Notes: a model not told the origin generated them from the letters alone. DNA of 64,000 nt from Zanthoxylum bungeanum (GCA_019454045.1 SKCR01035574.1:39624-103623), one strand, 5' to 3'. Counted from the stretch's first letter, positions 1 to 12,960 are shown. Program-made: numbers and translations.

Positions 1-2858
1 ACAAACTTCCTCAAAATCTACAATAGACTACTGAGTATAACCTACTCACTGTCATACTATAAAGGTCAAACCTTTATCAAGCTCACTTTGCTTTTGCTGC
101 GCAAACAATTTCACATTTTATGAACTATTAATAACGAAAGCCTAATCAAGTTCAAAACTTGATCGTCGTAAGCAATTAACAATCTTAGATCTATGGTTCA
201 ATGCTAATTTTCGAATTCGATATCAAATATCGCTCCCACTATAAGTCATAGGATAATTTTCTTCAATAAGAAAACAACAAAATCAATAAGTATCAAATAC
301 TTTGTAAATAATTCCAACATCATATTGGACTTATACGAAAGTTGTATAAGGGTCATTTTATCTTATTAATTATGTATTTTCATGACAGTTTATCATTCTC
401 ACATTTGACTTCAATAAGTCAAATCTTTTCTGCAATCGTCAACATCCAATGTTAACTCACCAAGTAATAAAATAATTTTATTACTCAGGATCGTAGAAAA
501 GATATTCTATCAAATAGAATAAATGATAAACCTATCACTCGTACCTCCGAGGTACAAGTACTTTCAATTATATAACTATTATATAAAAGAAAGTGTCAAA
601 TCTTAAACTTTTCAAGATTCAAATTTTCTACTATACATATCATATATGTAACTGTAGAAACGAATGGAACCTTAATTAAATAGATGAATTAGCGTTACTG
701 GAGCATAACCCCAAAAGCATTGAAAACCAATTCGGTAACACTCAATATCAACAAATCAAATCATATAAGATTCGATAACTCCTACTGACCAATTCCATCA
801 AAAAGGAATTGTGGAAGTTTAATATTGAGTAAAAATCACATTCATTAAATAACTATAGAACTAATTGCCTTAAATTCATGCGTTTGATCGAATCAAACAT
901 CTTCAAACAATTCAAAGACTCATAATGAATTTTATAGTTTTCAACACTTCAAATAGAATATCTTTGAACCATTCAAAATATTCCATTTATGTTCCATCAG
1001 AGACATAATGAAAGTCTTTGAACAATTCAAGACGTTCAACATGTTCTCTACTAGAAACACGTAACTAAGTCATGATAAATCATTAACTAAGTTACGGAGC
1101 ATAGAAAACTATCATAAGGCAATTTCTAATTCATTAAACTAAACACATCTAATGTATTAGTTTAATAAATCGGTGGTCCAATGACAATCATCGGTTAAAT
1201 GAGATTTAATCACAACATGAATATAATATTCATTAAATGGATAAGGATATGTGGTGTGAACTCGTATCAGACCATCCTTCACCATAAGGAATAAACATAT
1301 AATGCTTATATGATAAAACCTCATAAAGCACAGTCCTAAGTTATTTAGTACCAAATAATTTTCTTAATGTTTATCTTTTCATTAATGACACTACTAGTTA
1401 CTTTAAAATATGTAACAACTGTTTATACAGAACAAGTAACTATCCAATAGTCACAAGTTCTGATATCAAATATCAAAACAATATTTTAATTAACTAGACG
1501 AGAGATCTGGTATCCAATACCTATAGTCGTCGTATTATGAGAATCAATATTCTCTATACACATCTCATTTCTTAAGCGTTATAATTTGCGTTCAATTATT
1601 CACAACAATTGCAAATAATCGATTAGCAAACTGTGTCAGACACGCGACTTCTAAAAATCACTAAAAGCCAAGAAATGTCATTAAAAGATAAACAAATACT
1701 AAAGGGCTTTCTTAATGCCAGTTAAGAATTTGGTGACATGAATTATTCAAGTTAATTCTTACTGCATAAGAAATAATTCTAACTAGACTAATATCCTAAA
1801 CCAGATATCTATTTAGATTACCTAATCGTGACTTAGTAAATAAGTCACAAACCATCTTGATTTTCAAGGAAAATCGGAACAAAAGTTCATGATAGTTTAA
1901 ACTAATCTAACAGTATCTAAGTCTACGGTCTTTCTAGAACCTATTATAGAACAACGCAACCATAAGTTAAAGTCAGAAAAAATATTCAAGAAATAAAAAT
2001 GCAGTGGATTAGAAGCATAAATCTATTAACAATATAGATAAAAGGAAAACGAAAGCAGTAAATTCCATAAAATTACGCACTGCTTAAGTTATGGATTTTA
2101 AACTTAACAGTGTCTGCCACTACTTTACGTAATACCGTAATCCCCAACGGACAACGGGAATTCAATAATTAAATCGAATTCCATAGTGAGAGTAGGATCC
2201 CATGAATATATTTCGACTCACAGCTTTGACACGATCTCGCCTACGCATATTCATTAGGTAGACAACACTTTGTCAATCACTCACCAGTGACTCCTAGTTT
2301 TGGTCCTGATCGTTTCTCGTTGTGACAGCTTTGGCACGTTCACAGGGAGGCGTATCAAGGTTTCACTTGCCAATGACAAACTCAAGCTACCGATGTAGTC
2401 CTGACAGCTTTGGCACGTTCAGGATTTCCATTTTCACTTGAATTTATCTAGAATCATTATACAACCAGCATGGGTAAAATTCTATCAACTACACCCTCAC
2501 TGCCTTGGCACTTTCTCGGATGCAGCCATAGAAAGTTACCCATAAACCGTATTGACAAGACGGACCAAGAAAAATGTATCCAATACACGTTACTTTATAG
2601 CCATATTTAAAATAGGGGATTTTCCTACGGAATCCATACTCTACATCCAATGCAGAATATTAATCTAAATCATTTTCTAAACAACTCAGTTCTACCTAGA
2701 AAACATAACGTAACTTAACCATTAAATTTCCGTTACATTTTTGTTAGCGTCGAACCAAAAAGTAAAGAAACATATCTAGATTCTAAGCATGTGTGAACAA
2801 TAAAATTGGATTAAATATCTAATATCAAGCATGAATAATGTAATGGATGAAGCATCAG
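1..2858 (-). mobile_element. L1 retroelement, internal region (noncoding, partial)
   Basis: Read on the minus strand, this is the sequence downstream of the 5' LTR and primer site of an LTR element that runs off the left window edge. No reading frame in it resembles gag, protease, integrase or reverse transcriptase, and the longest frame is about 65 codons. It is AT-rich with one GC-richer block at about 2100-2560. An element with a 2.5 kb LTR and at least 2.9 kb of noncoding interior fits a large non-autonomous (LARD-like) derivative, or the long leader of an element whose genes lie beyond the window. I cannot tell these apart. Confidence 0.5.
2219..2516 (-). repeat. Four dispersed copies of a 19-bp motif in L1
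   Basis: The plus-strand motif TGACAGCTTTGGCACGTTC, or a close variant, occurs at about 2219, 2323, 2402 and 2499, spaced about 80-105 bp. The copies at 2323 and 2402 match over 18-19 bases, while the outer two are diverged. The sequence between copies does not align well, so the motif rather than a long tandem unit is what is preserved. The function is unknown. Confidence 0.6.
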
Positions 2859-2874
2859 ACCCGCTCTGATAGCA
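2859..2874 (-). other. L1 primer binding site
   Basis: On the minus strand this reads TGCTATCAGAGCGGGT, close to the TGGTATCAGAGC complement of plant initiator tRNA-Met. It lies five bases inside the LTR boundary, as expected for a retrotransposon PBS. One mismatch (GCTA for GGTA) suggests age. Confidence 0.65.
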
Positions 2875-2879
2875 TTTTT

Positions 2880-5405
2880 TGTTGGGATTTTGGGCGATGG
2901 GCGCAGCGGAAGCGCGGGTTCGGGCGAAATCGTATTTTAAAACTTTTTCAAAATTCTGAATAAATTATTCAATATCTAATATGAATAATGTATTCATATT
3001 TCACTTAAACCTATTTATTCAATATCAAATATTGACATAAACAAGTTGAAAACTCGCGAAACTTTTATGAAAACTGATTTTCCGCAAAATGGCCTAAAAT
3101 ACATTTTTGACCGAACCGACTACCCGACACTTATGGAAACTACCCAGGTCAGATCCAATAGTGTCAAGGAAGTTCATGGGTTGCCTGAATAGTGACGGAA
3201 TCACTGTTTTCATAGCCGGCACCCGGTTGGCTCAAAATCCACCCGGTAATGATGTTTTTGGCCGTTTTCGCTTATTTTAAGTCGGAAACACTTTCCGACA
3301 ATTGTACCAACTCCCAAAACACAGTCATTACATTCATAAGACATCAAAATCATCACATAAATTTCATTTTTAACAGATCTGATCTGCAGTAACGAATTTA
3401 CCCATTTTCATGCTTTTAATCCAAAATTCCATGATTAATCAAACTAATCAACACACCAAATCAAGTCATCACACATATGAATCACTCTAGAATAATTCTA
3501 GGCATAAACTGAGTGGATTTTATACTCTAGAATGGCAACTTATTGTCTAACAATAATTTCAATAAATTGGCTTAATATTACTTTAATATCAACCAATTCA
3601 ACCTCACACATGCCTATAGTTTCCAATTTCATCCATCCAAAACAAAAACCCCAATTTTTAACATTTGAAAAAACCCTAGAACTATTCAAACATCACAAGA
3701 ACAAGAAAAATAATTTTCAAACTTAAGAAAGTAAAGATTACATTTGAATCTCTAGTTTTCCTTAAGCCATCCTTGTGTTTTCTTCACACTTTTCCTTTTT
3801 GTTTCATCAAACAACCATTGGGAGCATTTTTGTGCTTTTGTCTTGCAAGGTGTTCGGCCATCACTTAGCCAAAAATAAGAAAACCTTTTTCTCTCTCTCT
3901 TTGCAAAGAAGTGGCGTGAATGGTTAAAAGTGGGATCCTTGGTCAACACCACCAAAATTAAAAGAAAACACTTTTCTTCTACTTTTCCAAAAAGTGGCGT
4001 GAGTCAAGCTTATAAAAAGTCACCAATTAAACAACTTTAATTAAAAAGAAATGGCTTGGTAAAAAATCCATCCACATGGCACAAATTTATCCATATATTA
4101 CCATTAATATATATTATAAATGGTCAAACTTTTACACATGTAAAGTATAAAATTAATAATTATCTAAATAATTAATTAATTTTGTCTTATGTACTTTGTA
4201 TGTGTCAAGAGATAATTACCAATTAATGTGTATCTAATATAATCATGTATCGAATACAAATACACATTAAAATAATCTCAGCATGTGTAATTCCGTTTAC
4301 CAATTAAATGATTCGAATTAACAAATTTAATACGATGAAGTATTATGAATAATCTGTATTATTCATATCGCGTTGCCCAAGTGCTCAATGAGTACACTTC
4401 ATATTGTGGGACTCTCTAAGTTTAGGTTTATCCGTCACGAAATCCAATTTCGTGTCCATAATTCACCCACTCATGAATTATGACAACCACATATAATCTT
4501 GCTAAACTATGCAAGTTGAGGTCATAGCATACGTATAATCCCTCCGTCACAGGCTATCCGTATTATACTTAGGATATAGATCAGAAAGTCAAATATGTTC
4601 GATATAATACAGTCGACTTTAAATTTACGATCATGAAATAACACTCGGAACTAGTTTCCGACGTTATACCACGGCCATGGATTTACTAGATCGTAAACAC
4701 ATAAGGATGTCTATGCCCTGTACACATGACTGACGGATCCTATCTTGATACGCACTGGATATCATGAGCATCAGTCCACACCCAATGAACAGGCGAAGGT
4801 CGGATCATGGATAGATCGTTGACGTGAATGCCATCAAAGTGTGGAGGATAACTCATATATCCCATTGTGGAATCTCGAGTCGAAGGACCATTATGCTCGC
4901 TCAACTCGAGAAGGTTCCTATTGACGTTGGTGTACCATCTATTAGGAAACCTTCAGTGAGTCGTTCAATGTCTTATCAAATAAACACCTACATGTCTATA
5001 CGAGTCTCCTTAGACTCATGGTTCACTGGGATAAACCATCGGACCAAGTCACGATATACGTCATGTACTGGTCTCAGTGAATTTTACTAACTGACCCGTG
5101 TTAGCAAATCTTGACCAGGAACTTTATTTAAGGATATACAACTAATAGTGCGCTTCCCAATGTCAATTACAAACTACGTTGTAACTGCGCACTATACTGT
5201 AAATCCTATGGTCTTTGTCTATGTACACGTATCACTGAACAGATTCAGTTTCGATCTAATCGTAATCAGATTAGATCGAATAAGTGTATAAAAGACAAGG
5301 CTGCTACCAATAAAATTAGTAATATTATGGAAAATTGAACCACTCGTATTAATGAATCAGACATAAATACGATCTGGATTGGCACTCGGAGCACCAACCC
5401 TAACA
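2880..5405 (-). repeat. L1 5' LTR (2.5 kb)
   Basis: The plus strand starts TGTTGGGATT and ends ACCCTAACA, so the minus-strand LTR begins TGTTAGGGTT and ends AATCCCAACA with matching inverted ends. The PBS lies just inside. It contains no coding frame. Its right end abuts R1 sequence at 5406, so L1 inserted into R1. The partner LTR and target duplication would be left of the window. Boundaries rest on the TG...CA ends and the PBS only. Confidence 0.65.
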
Positions 5406-6235
5406 CCTTTAACCCTAGCATTTTATTTTATTGTAATTTTATTTTCAGTATTTACTTTACTTCATTTACTTTTCAGCATTTTACTTTATATCTTTTATTT
5501 TTAAGTTTTTACTAACCCTAGTTATGTTTCATAACTAAGTTAGTTATATGGGGTTGTGATGAATTTTAATATCACCGGTTTATAATGGGTTATTTTATAG
5601 TTTGGATAATTTAAAGGTTTACTTATTAAGTTTTAAGCTTAATGCATCTTGTTAACTGGCCACAAATAATATTGATCTGGTAAATCTAATATAAACTTGA
5701 CAAAGGAATTTAATAGCCTACGATCATCCTTGAGGATAGATAACCCTTTAATAGATTTCCTTACAGGATAGGCATATACCTGACGGGCGGGGGTAACCAC
5801 AAGAACTTAATCTTAATGAATCCAGGTAATTTGGATGACATAGACATATGGTTCAATTGGGTTATACTGGATATTTTCATCTGACCATCGACATAGGCTT
5901 TTACATAATTTCGTGTTCCAGGTTAGTAAATCGATATATTACACAAACATGAAATAACCACTTCATCTTTTAAAAGATATTGGAAAGATTCATTACCCTG
6001 GATAGTTTCTTAATATTGAATTTTATTTTATTTAATTTTGAGCAATTTTATTTACTTGTTTTTAAGTTTAAAATCATCACCATTTCAAATCAATCAATCA
6101 ATCTTTTAGATACTAGTAATCATTTGACCTCATAAAATTAATAGATTAGGTATTAAGTCCTCGTGGGATCGATACTTTTTATACTACTTGAACGATACGT
6201 GCGCTTGCGTTATACGCGTATGATTACGCCGGTCA
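5406..6235 (+). repeat. R1: 3' part of an LTR of the R class
   Basis: This stretch aligns in reverse complement with 59783 to about 60580 (R3). Shared blocks include the region around 'AGGGTTGTGAT', the 'GGATAGGCATATACCTG' block, 'TCTTTTAAAAGATATTGGAA', and the terminal 'CGTGGGATCGATAC' followed by a GCGCTTGCGTTA block. Its right end is placed at GGTCA (6235), matching the R3 end. The 5' half was displaced by the L1 insertion at 5405/5406. It is noncoding. The superfamily is uncertain; the 'cacgaggatcgat' type of ending is common in plant gypsy-like LTRs. Confidence 0.55.
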
Positions 6236-7954
6236 TATGTGGACCTCCAAGTCCGAAACATATATCCAATATATGTAAATATATCCAATATATTTCCTAA
6301 CCTGTTTCCTCTGAATCAACTAAGCCTTGGCTTTGGCTCAACAAACTTAATGATTCCCGTTAAGCCTGACCCATTGACAATGGGAAGCTTCTTAATCGAA
6401 GTCGATGAACAAGAAGTGACCTTGACTTTGGCCAAAAAGTCACAACCGCCCAAGACATACGATATGGAACAAAGCTTACGCGGTTCAAACACATACGCGA
6501 TGGACAAAGTTCTTGACTTTGGCCAACAAACCCAAGCCAATCTTGGATCTTGAGAGAGAACCACTCAATGGAAAGAAAAATGCTTAATATTGAATTAGGG
6601 TTTTTCGCGTAAATTGGCAACCAATTTATTATCTTTAATTAGGTCTCATCATACACCCTTAAACATGCATTCTAAAAGCATAATAAGGTGCGATAAAATT
6701 TAATAATGATATGCGGATGGATATATAACAAATTGTTCCTAGAACAAATCTCTCCATTTTTTCTCTCCCGCTAGCACTCTTACTTCTACCCAATTACATA
6801 ACACTAAAAGAAACCTCATCTACATTGAGGGGAATTGGTGAGAAGAGAAATAAAAAGAGAAAAGAGATAATAGACTGGACACGCAGGTCCAATTTAATAA
6901 ATTCTAATTTTATTACAATAATTTCCAAAATTGCCCCCACCCATCTAATATCCATCTGATATACATTATTCATACAATACATCCAAGTATTCACATAAAG
7001 CATGCTACTCAATCAATATAATCCAATTAATTAATCTTTGAGTTAATGACCATCCAATGTTCAAACATTGATTTGATTTGCGCGAGTCAAACTCGTTTAA
7101 GAATAAAAACTCAAAGTAAGTATTCTTGAATTATATCGAACTATAATTTTAAATCCAATTTAAATTTTATCCAATATTAATTCATATTTAATTCCAAATT
7201 AAATAATTACACTTTTAATAGTGCCTTTTAGACTTGGATTTCAAATCCAATCTTAACCGGTCTCAAAGGCTCAATTAGTATCCAATATTATTCAATTAAA
7301 GTCGAATGGGCTTTTAATTGATTCTTTAGGCATGGGCTTTGGATATTATGGATCAAACCCAAGATGCCAAGGCCCAAGTTAGGAATCACCCTATGCCACA
7401 AAATAAATTTAGGCCCATTAGGCCCAATTAAATATTAAAGGCCCAACGTCATATTTTGGACTTTATGGAAATGGTTTTAGACCCAATTGGATCCAAGCCA
7501 ATTGACCAAAACCAAACTTGGCCCAACCAAGCCCATTAAGCCCAATTACAATAATTAAATTAATACATTATTCCAAATTACATATTAATCCAATTCAAGT
7601 GTAATTAACATAATTAATCAACTAATCTAATGTTTCTAAAACACTAATTAATCCAATTAATCATGCTCATTCATTCCAATTCATGTCCAATACAAATTGA
7701 AGCAAAACAACTCATTCTAACATGCTTCACACTCACGGCAATACATGAAATTAACATCCAATTTTGATTTCAATCTAATTAAATCAACAATTAACATTCA
7801 ATTTCATTGAATCAACATATCAAATTTTCTAATTCAAAAAATTAACCATGAGCAATCCTAGGGTAATTTTCGGCCATGATGAGAAATTGGGGATTTTTGA
7901 TCTAATCAATTTTTCTCAATTTCAAAGATGAAAAAATCCAATTCAACATCATAT
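6236..7954 (-). mobile_element. K0: leader fragment of a K-family copia element
   Basis: On the minus strand this matches the leaders of K1, K3 and K4. It carries the 'CGGACTTGGAGGTCCAC' block, repeated TTGGCCAAAGTCAAG motifs (6320-6535), the CCTCAATGTAGATGAGG stretch near 6820 and the GGCCCA-rich block (7260-7560). It has neither gag nor LTR: the gag side is cut by R1 at 6235/6236 and the PBS side by the K1 LTR at 7955. The small open frames at 6239-6620 are chance frames in leader DNA. Confidence 0.75.
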
Positions 7955-9928
7955 TGTTGGACATTTATGACCCATAGCATCACTATTTGTACTTAACATG
8001 GTGTTATTGTACAAATTAACTATGTGACAAAGGAAATTGTTCTTTTATCATTTGTAATTCGATTACCAGAATATATATATAAATGATAAAAGTCCATATG
8101 ATTAGTACTGGATTAATAAGATATGAGACAATATTAATCCACGTAAGGTTTAATCATTAAATATCTCTAGTCGTAGTATTATCGAGACTGGACATCGATA
8201 ATGCGGAATAGGCTAGTATTACACTTGTGCGTGTTATGGAAGCGTAACAACATAGTTCTCATATATTTGGTTATTGGATACTCATGCAAGTGTAATAGGA
8301 GGTTCTGTTTACCGATGGTACGGAAACAGCTTCGCTCTGGATAGACCCCTCGAAATCCTATTGGTAGTATGACTATGTGTCTATGGGAATCTGAATTAGG
8401 GTAGGTGTATTTGGTCTTAACTTGAGACTTGCACCGCTAATACTTGCGACAATCAGTATACTTTGGTTTTGGTCGTCCGAGGCTTTAACAGGTTTTGTGT
8501 ACGCCTCTTCTGGGTATACTGAGAATCATAGTGTATTGGGTGTGATGTCAATATAGAAGTATGACTTCATTGATATGGAAATGATGATCACGTAGGATAC
8601 GGAACTAGTACTCTTAAGTACTGCAGTCATCGGGATAATATGACTAGGTCATTATTATCCGATTATAGAGACTAGTTACCAGAGATTCGATATATGCTTC
8701 GTATGGGGCAGACACAATTCCAGCCCCTGGCCTTGCATGTGACATCTGATACTGGATCGTAATACGCAATACTACGTATACTATGCCTGACAAAGACTAC
8801 ATATTCCTTAAAAGAATATTTCTAGAGAATTTGGTAGGCACGGTGTTTTGCTAGAAGCCAACCATGTCTTGTAAATTGGTAAGAACGTGGTACGGGGTAC
8901 GCACGTGTTCGGATAGTCCGATGACCGTATTTACTGCCAACATATCCAGGGATCTCTTGGGTCGCTTCCCAAAGATTCACCGATTACAATTGACTCGAAC
9001 AGAATTAATCTGGGATTAATTATGAGAGAGAAAATTAATCTGGGATTAATTACGGCAATAAATTAATCTGGGATTAATTAAAAGAGAAAGAATTAATCTG
9101 GGATTAATGACGTTGAGAATTTATCTGGGATTAAATTCATCGAGAAGAGAGAACGCGATTAATTTACAATTAATCGGTAAAGTAAATTTAATAGTGAAAT
9201 TAGATTTTAATATTTAATTTATTTAATTGGGCTAAAATAATATATTAGATATATTAAATGAAATCAGATTTCAAAGCGGAATTAAAATTATATTTTAATT
9301 CAAGCGAATGAATTAATTTAGAATTAATTCATAAGTGACTTACATAATAATATAGCTAGGCATTATTATTTAATTAAATGGATTTAATTAAGTCGCAACG
9401 GTAATTCGCTTAATTCGGAATTAAACGAACCCGGGCCCGAGCGAAGTTGCGTGTTGGATTGTCCAACTTAAATTTAGAATTTGAAGTAGGGCCCACCAAC
9501 TTACATCAAAGTGTTTGACACTTGATGGAATTTGGTAGTTGGTTGAGAATAAAGTCTTGGATTGCTTTTATTTCACTCAACCAAATACCAACACTCAACT
9601 TATTATTTAAAGTGACAAACTTTAGAAGTTGTAACACATCACTATTCATCATCTCCTCTTCTCTCTTCCATTTTGCCGAACATAAAGCTTCTCTTAGAGG
9701 AAATTTATTTTTTATTTTTGTTCAAGCTAGCACTTAAGGGAGTGAATCAAGGTGATAGGGATCCTCACCCAAGTGTCGGAAACACTCAAGAAGGCTTGGA
9801 GCTTCTACCGAAATGCATAAAAGTTTTGAAACTCATCTGATCAATGCAAGTTATTCCGCAAACTTTCTTGATTAATTCACACACGAATCACTCTTAGACG
9901 ATCTTGGCATGTTCTAGGAACACTTACA
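7955..9928 (+). repeat. K1 5' LTR
   Basis: It begins TGTTGGACATTTATGACC and ends ACTTACA, immediately followed by the PBS. At 1974 bp it closely matches the LTR at 17734-19669 throughout, with scattered substitutions and one lost stem-loop unit in the latter. The U3-like middle holds the stem-loop cluster at 9001-9135. Confidence 0.9.
9001..9135 (+). repeat. Cluster of five stem-loop units in the K1 5' LTR
   Basis: The unit AATTAATCTGGGATTAATT is an inverted repeat with 8-bp arms and a 3-base loop. Four full copies and one variant (TTTATCTGGGATTAAA) are separated by 10-15 bp purine-rich spacers. The same unit recurs in every K-family LTR here, in different numbers: four in 18778-18885, three in 16480-16570, 21605-21690 and 48195-48275, and about two diverged ones in both K4 LTRs. 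Confidence 0.85.
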
Positions 9929-9929
9929 A

Positions 9930-9944
9930 TGGTATCAGAGAGAC
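9930..9944 (+). other. K1 primer binding site
   Basis: TGGTATCAGAGAGAC begins two bases after the LTR end and matches the plant initiator tRNA-Met complement TGGTATCAGAG over its first 11 bases. Confidence 0.85.
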
Positions 9945-12190
9945 CTAAGTTTGATTTGAAAATCTAGGGTTCATGACTTTAAATTTGGGATTTTTGGCTT
10001 GGAGCTTGATTTACCTAAATTGTTGGTTGGGATATGTTTATATGATGTTCAATTGGATTTGTGCACTGTTGGAATTGTGAAAAATTGATAGGATTAATTT
10101 TCCCCAAAATATACCCTTGGCCGAATGCATGCCCTAGATGACTCATGGAAATATTGAATGTTGATTTAATTGGATTGAAATCAAATTGAATGATTTTTTG
10201 TTGCTATTGTCGTGAGCCATAATGCATGTTATAAGATTGATTTTGCTTCAATTTATGATGGACATGAATTGGAAATATAGAGCATGATTAATTGAATTAA
10301 TTAGTGTTTTGGAAGCATTAGATTAATTAATTAATTATGTTAATTACACTTGAATTGAATTAATTTGTAATTTGGAATAATGAGTTAATTTAATTTATTG
10401 TATTTGGGCTTAATGGGCTTGGTTGGGCCAAGTTTGGTTTAGGATAATTGGTTGGATCCAATTGGGCCTAAAACCATTTCTATAAAGTCCAAATATGATA
10501 ATTGGGTCTTTAATAATTTAATTGGGCCTAATGGGACTAAACTGATTTTGTGGCATAGTGTGATTCCTAAATTGGGCCTTGGCATCTTGGGTTTGACCCA
10601 TAATGGCCAAAGCCCATGCCTAAAGAATTAATTAAAAGCCCATTGGACTTTAATTAAATAGTATTGGATACTAAGTAGGCCTTTGAGACCCATAAAGATT
10701 GAATTTGGAATCCAAGTCTAAAAGACACTTTTAAAAGTGTAATTATTTAATTTGGAATTAAATATGAATTAGTATTGAATATAATTTAAATTGGATTTAA
10801 AATTATAGTTCGATATAATTCAAGAATACGTACTTTGAGTATTTATTCTGAAACGAGTTGGACTCGCGCAAATCAAATCGTTGTTTGAACACTGGATGAT
10901 CATTAATTCAAAGATTAATTAATTGGATTAGATTGATTGAATAACATGCTTTGTGTGAATACTTGGATGTATGAATGAATAATGTATATCGGATGGATAT
11001 TAGAAGGGTGAGGGTAATTTTGGAAATTGTTTTAATAAATTTAGAATTTATTAAATTGGACCTGTGTGTACAGCCTATTGTCTCTATTCTCTTTTTATTT
11101 CTCTTCTCACCAATTCCCCTCAATGTAAATGAGGTTTCGTTAGAAGTATTATGTAATTGGGTAGAAGTATGAATAGTGCTAGCGGGAGAGAGGAAATGGA
11201 GAGATTTGTTCTAGGAACAAAGTTTGTTATATATCCATCCGAAAATCATTATTATTGTATTCGCACCTTATTATGCTTTTAGAATGCATGCTTAGGGGTG
11301 TATGATGAGACCTAATTAAAATTAATAAATTGGTTGCCAAATCGCGACAAAACCCTCATTTTATATTAAGCGTTTTTCCTTCCATTGATTGATTCTCTCT
11401 CAAGATCCAAGATTGGCATTGGTTTGTTGGCCAAAGTCGAGACCTTTGTCCATCGCGAATGTGTATGAATCACGAAAGCTTTGTTCCATATCGTACCTCT
11501 TGGGCAAGTTGTGATTTGTTGGCCAAAGTCAAGGTCACTTCTTGTTCATTGACCTCGATTACGAAGCTTTCCCACTGTCAATGGGTCATGCTTAACTGGT
11601 TTCATTAAGCTTGTTGAGCCAAAGCCAAGGCTTAGTTGATTTAAAGGAAAGGTTAGGCAATATATTAGATCTATTGGATATATGTTTCGAACTTGGAGGT
11701 CCACCTACTGGATCTAGGAATTAGATGGGATCTAATTGATCTTAGAGATCTACCTAGTTAAGTTTCATACAACTTGTTGGCAAAAGTCAAGGTTGTGTGT
11801 CATTTAACGGGATCCTAGCCCACTAGGAAACTAGGTTTCCCGAGTACCCCACAGAAGGTTAGAGGCTCGCCGAAAAATAGTGGGAGGCAAGTATTAAATT
11901 TTCAATTTCGTTTAGATATTTGCCAATACGCGCTCATTTCATTTTTTGTCATTAATCTTTTAAATATAAATGTATTAGTTGGACTAATATTCAATTTTTA
12001 TTTTAATTGAACAGTTGGACTGTATTCAAACTACTTCATTTGTAGTTGGTTATATAATTGGATTATAGTAATCAATAAATTTGAATGTAATTAATCAATA
12101 GTATTTGATTATAAAGTTAGACTATAGTAATCATTATATTCGATTGTACCTGAAATCGTTGATTAGATAGTTGGACTATTGGAATCAAGA
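9945..12190 (+). other. K1 leader (noncoding 5' untranslated region)
   Basis: About 2.2 kb lies between the PBS and gag without a long frame. Landmarks shared with K2, K3 and K4 are the TGGGC(C/T)-rich block (about 10400-10700), a CCCCTCAATGTAAATGAGG stem (about 11120), the TTGGCCAAAGTCAAG repeats (11425-11800) and the short TTGGACT-type repeats just before gag (11990-12180). Frames at 10908-11172 are chance frames. Confidence 0.8.
11425..11800 (+). repeat. Repeated TTGGCCAAAGTCAAG motif in the K1 leader
   Basis: Four copies or variants lie at about 11427, 11519, 11613 and 11775, each followed by a short TTGT-type stretch. Equivalent series sit in K4 (26309-26690), in K3 (37020-37400, minus), in K0 (6327-6530, minus) and partly in K2 and K5. 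Preservation of the series in old and young copies argues that it was present in the family ancestor. Confidence 0.75.
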
Positions 12191-12960
12191 TAACTGAAAG
12201 ATTAGCGTTTAAAACATAATCCTGGGTGAAAATATCTTTAAGCGGCTTCAATTTTCAGATTGGGAATATAACCTCAGGACAGTCCTAGTAGCCGAGAAGT
12301 TACTTTATATGACAGAGTAACATCTCGGGCCTGAGCCCGGAGTTGAGCAAATAGTGGAGCATAAGCTTTAGAAGACTCATGGTGATGATAACTTTAGTGC
12401 TCAATCTGTTATGCTTGCCGCAATGACTCTTTAATTTCGTCGTCAGAACTAAGGATTAGATCATTATGCCATTATGTTGAAATTAAAGGATCTTCATAGA
12501 TCTAACCTTAGATCTTAGATGTATGAATTGCAAAAGAAGCTCTTTTGCTCGCGTATGTTAGAAGGTACGTATGTTGAACATTAAGTGTCGCAGATGATTG
12601 CTGACATCGAACAGCTAGGTTAGCTGGGCATTACCTACGAGGCCGAGACTTCCAAAGATTTGATCTTATAGTCTCTGCCTAAAAGCTGGGGCAGGTTCGT
12701 TAAGAACCAAGAGAAAACTCTTGGAGAGTTGATGGTTATGCTTAAGGAGGCAGAGCCATAGCTTTTTAAAAGGGGCAAAGGCAAAATCATCACAGTCTTC
12801 TGGGAAGACAAATGACATATCCCAAGATGTCTGCCTAAACTGTGGCAAACGGGGTCATTGGATGCGTGACTGTCGTATGGACAAAACAGACATAAAGGAA
12901 GTGAAGGCGGGCAAGGTTTCGACTTCAAGAATGTTTGTTATAAACATGACCACTACTAGT
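12191..12960 (+). pseudogene. K1 gag remnant
   Basis: Base by base this follows the K4 gag (26948 onward), but the start codon is lost near 12198 and many stops and shifts interrupt it. Recognisable are the region equivalent to K4 'NLRIVLGAERMLYT', the 'LHRSN' block (about 12490-12510) and the CCHC zinc knuckle CLNCGKRGHWMRDC at 12832-12873, still complete. Gag normally forms the virus-like particle and binds element RNA; this copy cannot encode it. The antisense frame at 12635-12928 is a shadow of it. Confidence 0.8.

Noticed and set aside
3532..5090. Frames of 64-88 codons in the L1 LTR
   Set aside because: They have no domain and sit inside an LTR with clear TG/CA ends; chance frames.
6239..6620. 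Three overlapping frames of 82-104 codons
   Set aside because: They lie in K0 leader DNA that is noncoding in all other K copies.
9930..9944. tRNA-like words (TGGTATCAGAG) at 9930, 19671, 24757, 38914 and 57295
   Set aside because: They are primer binding sites adjacent to LTR ends, not tRNA genes; no cloverleaf surrounds them.
12635..12928. 97-codon antisense frame
   Set aside because: It is the antisense of the K1 gag remnant, including its zinc-knuckle region.
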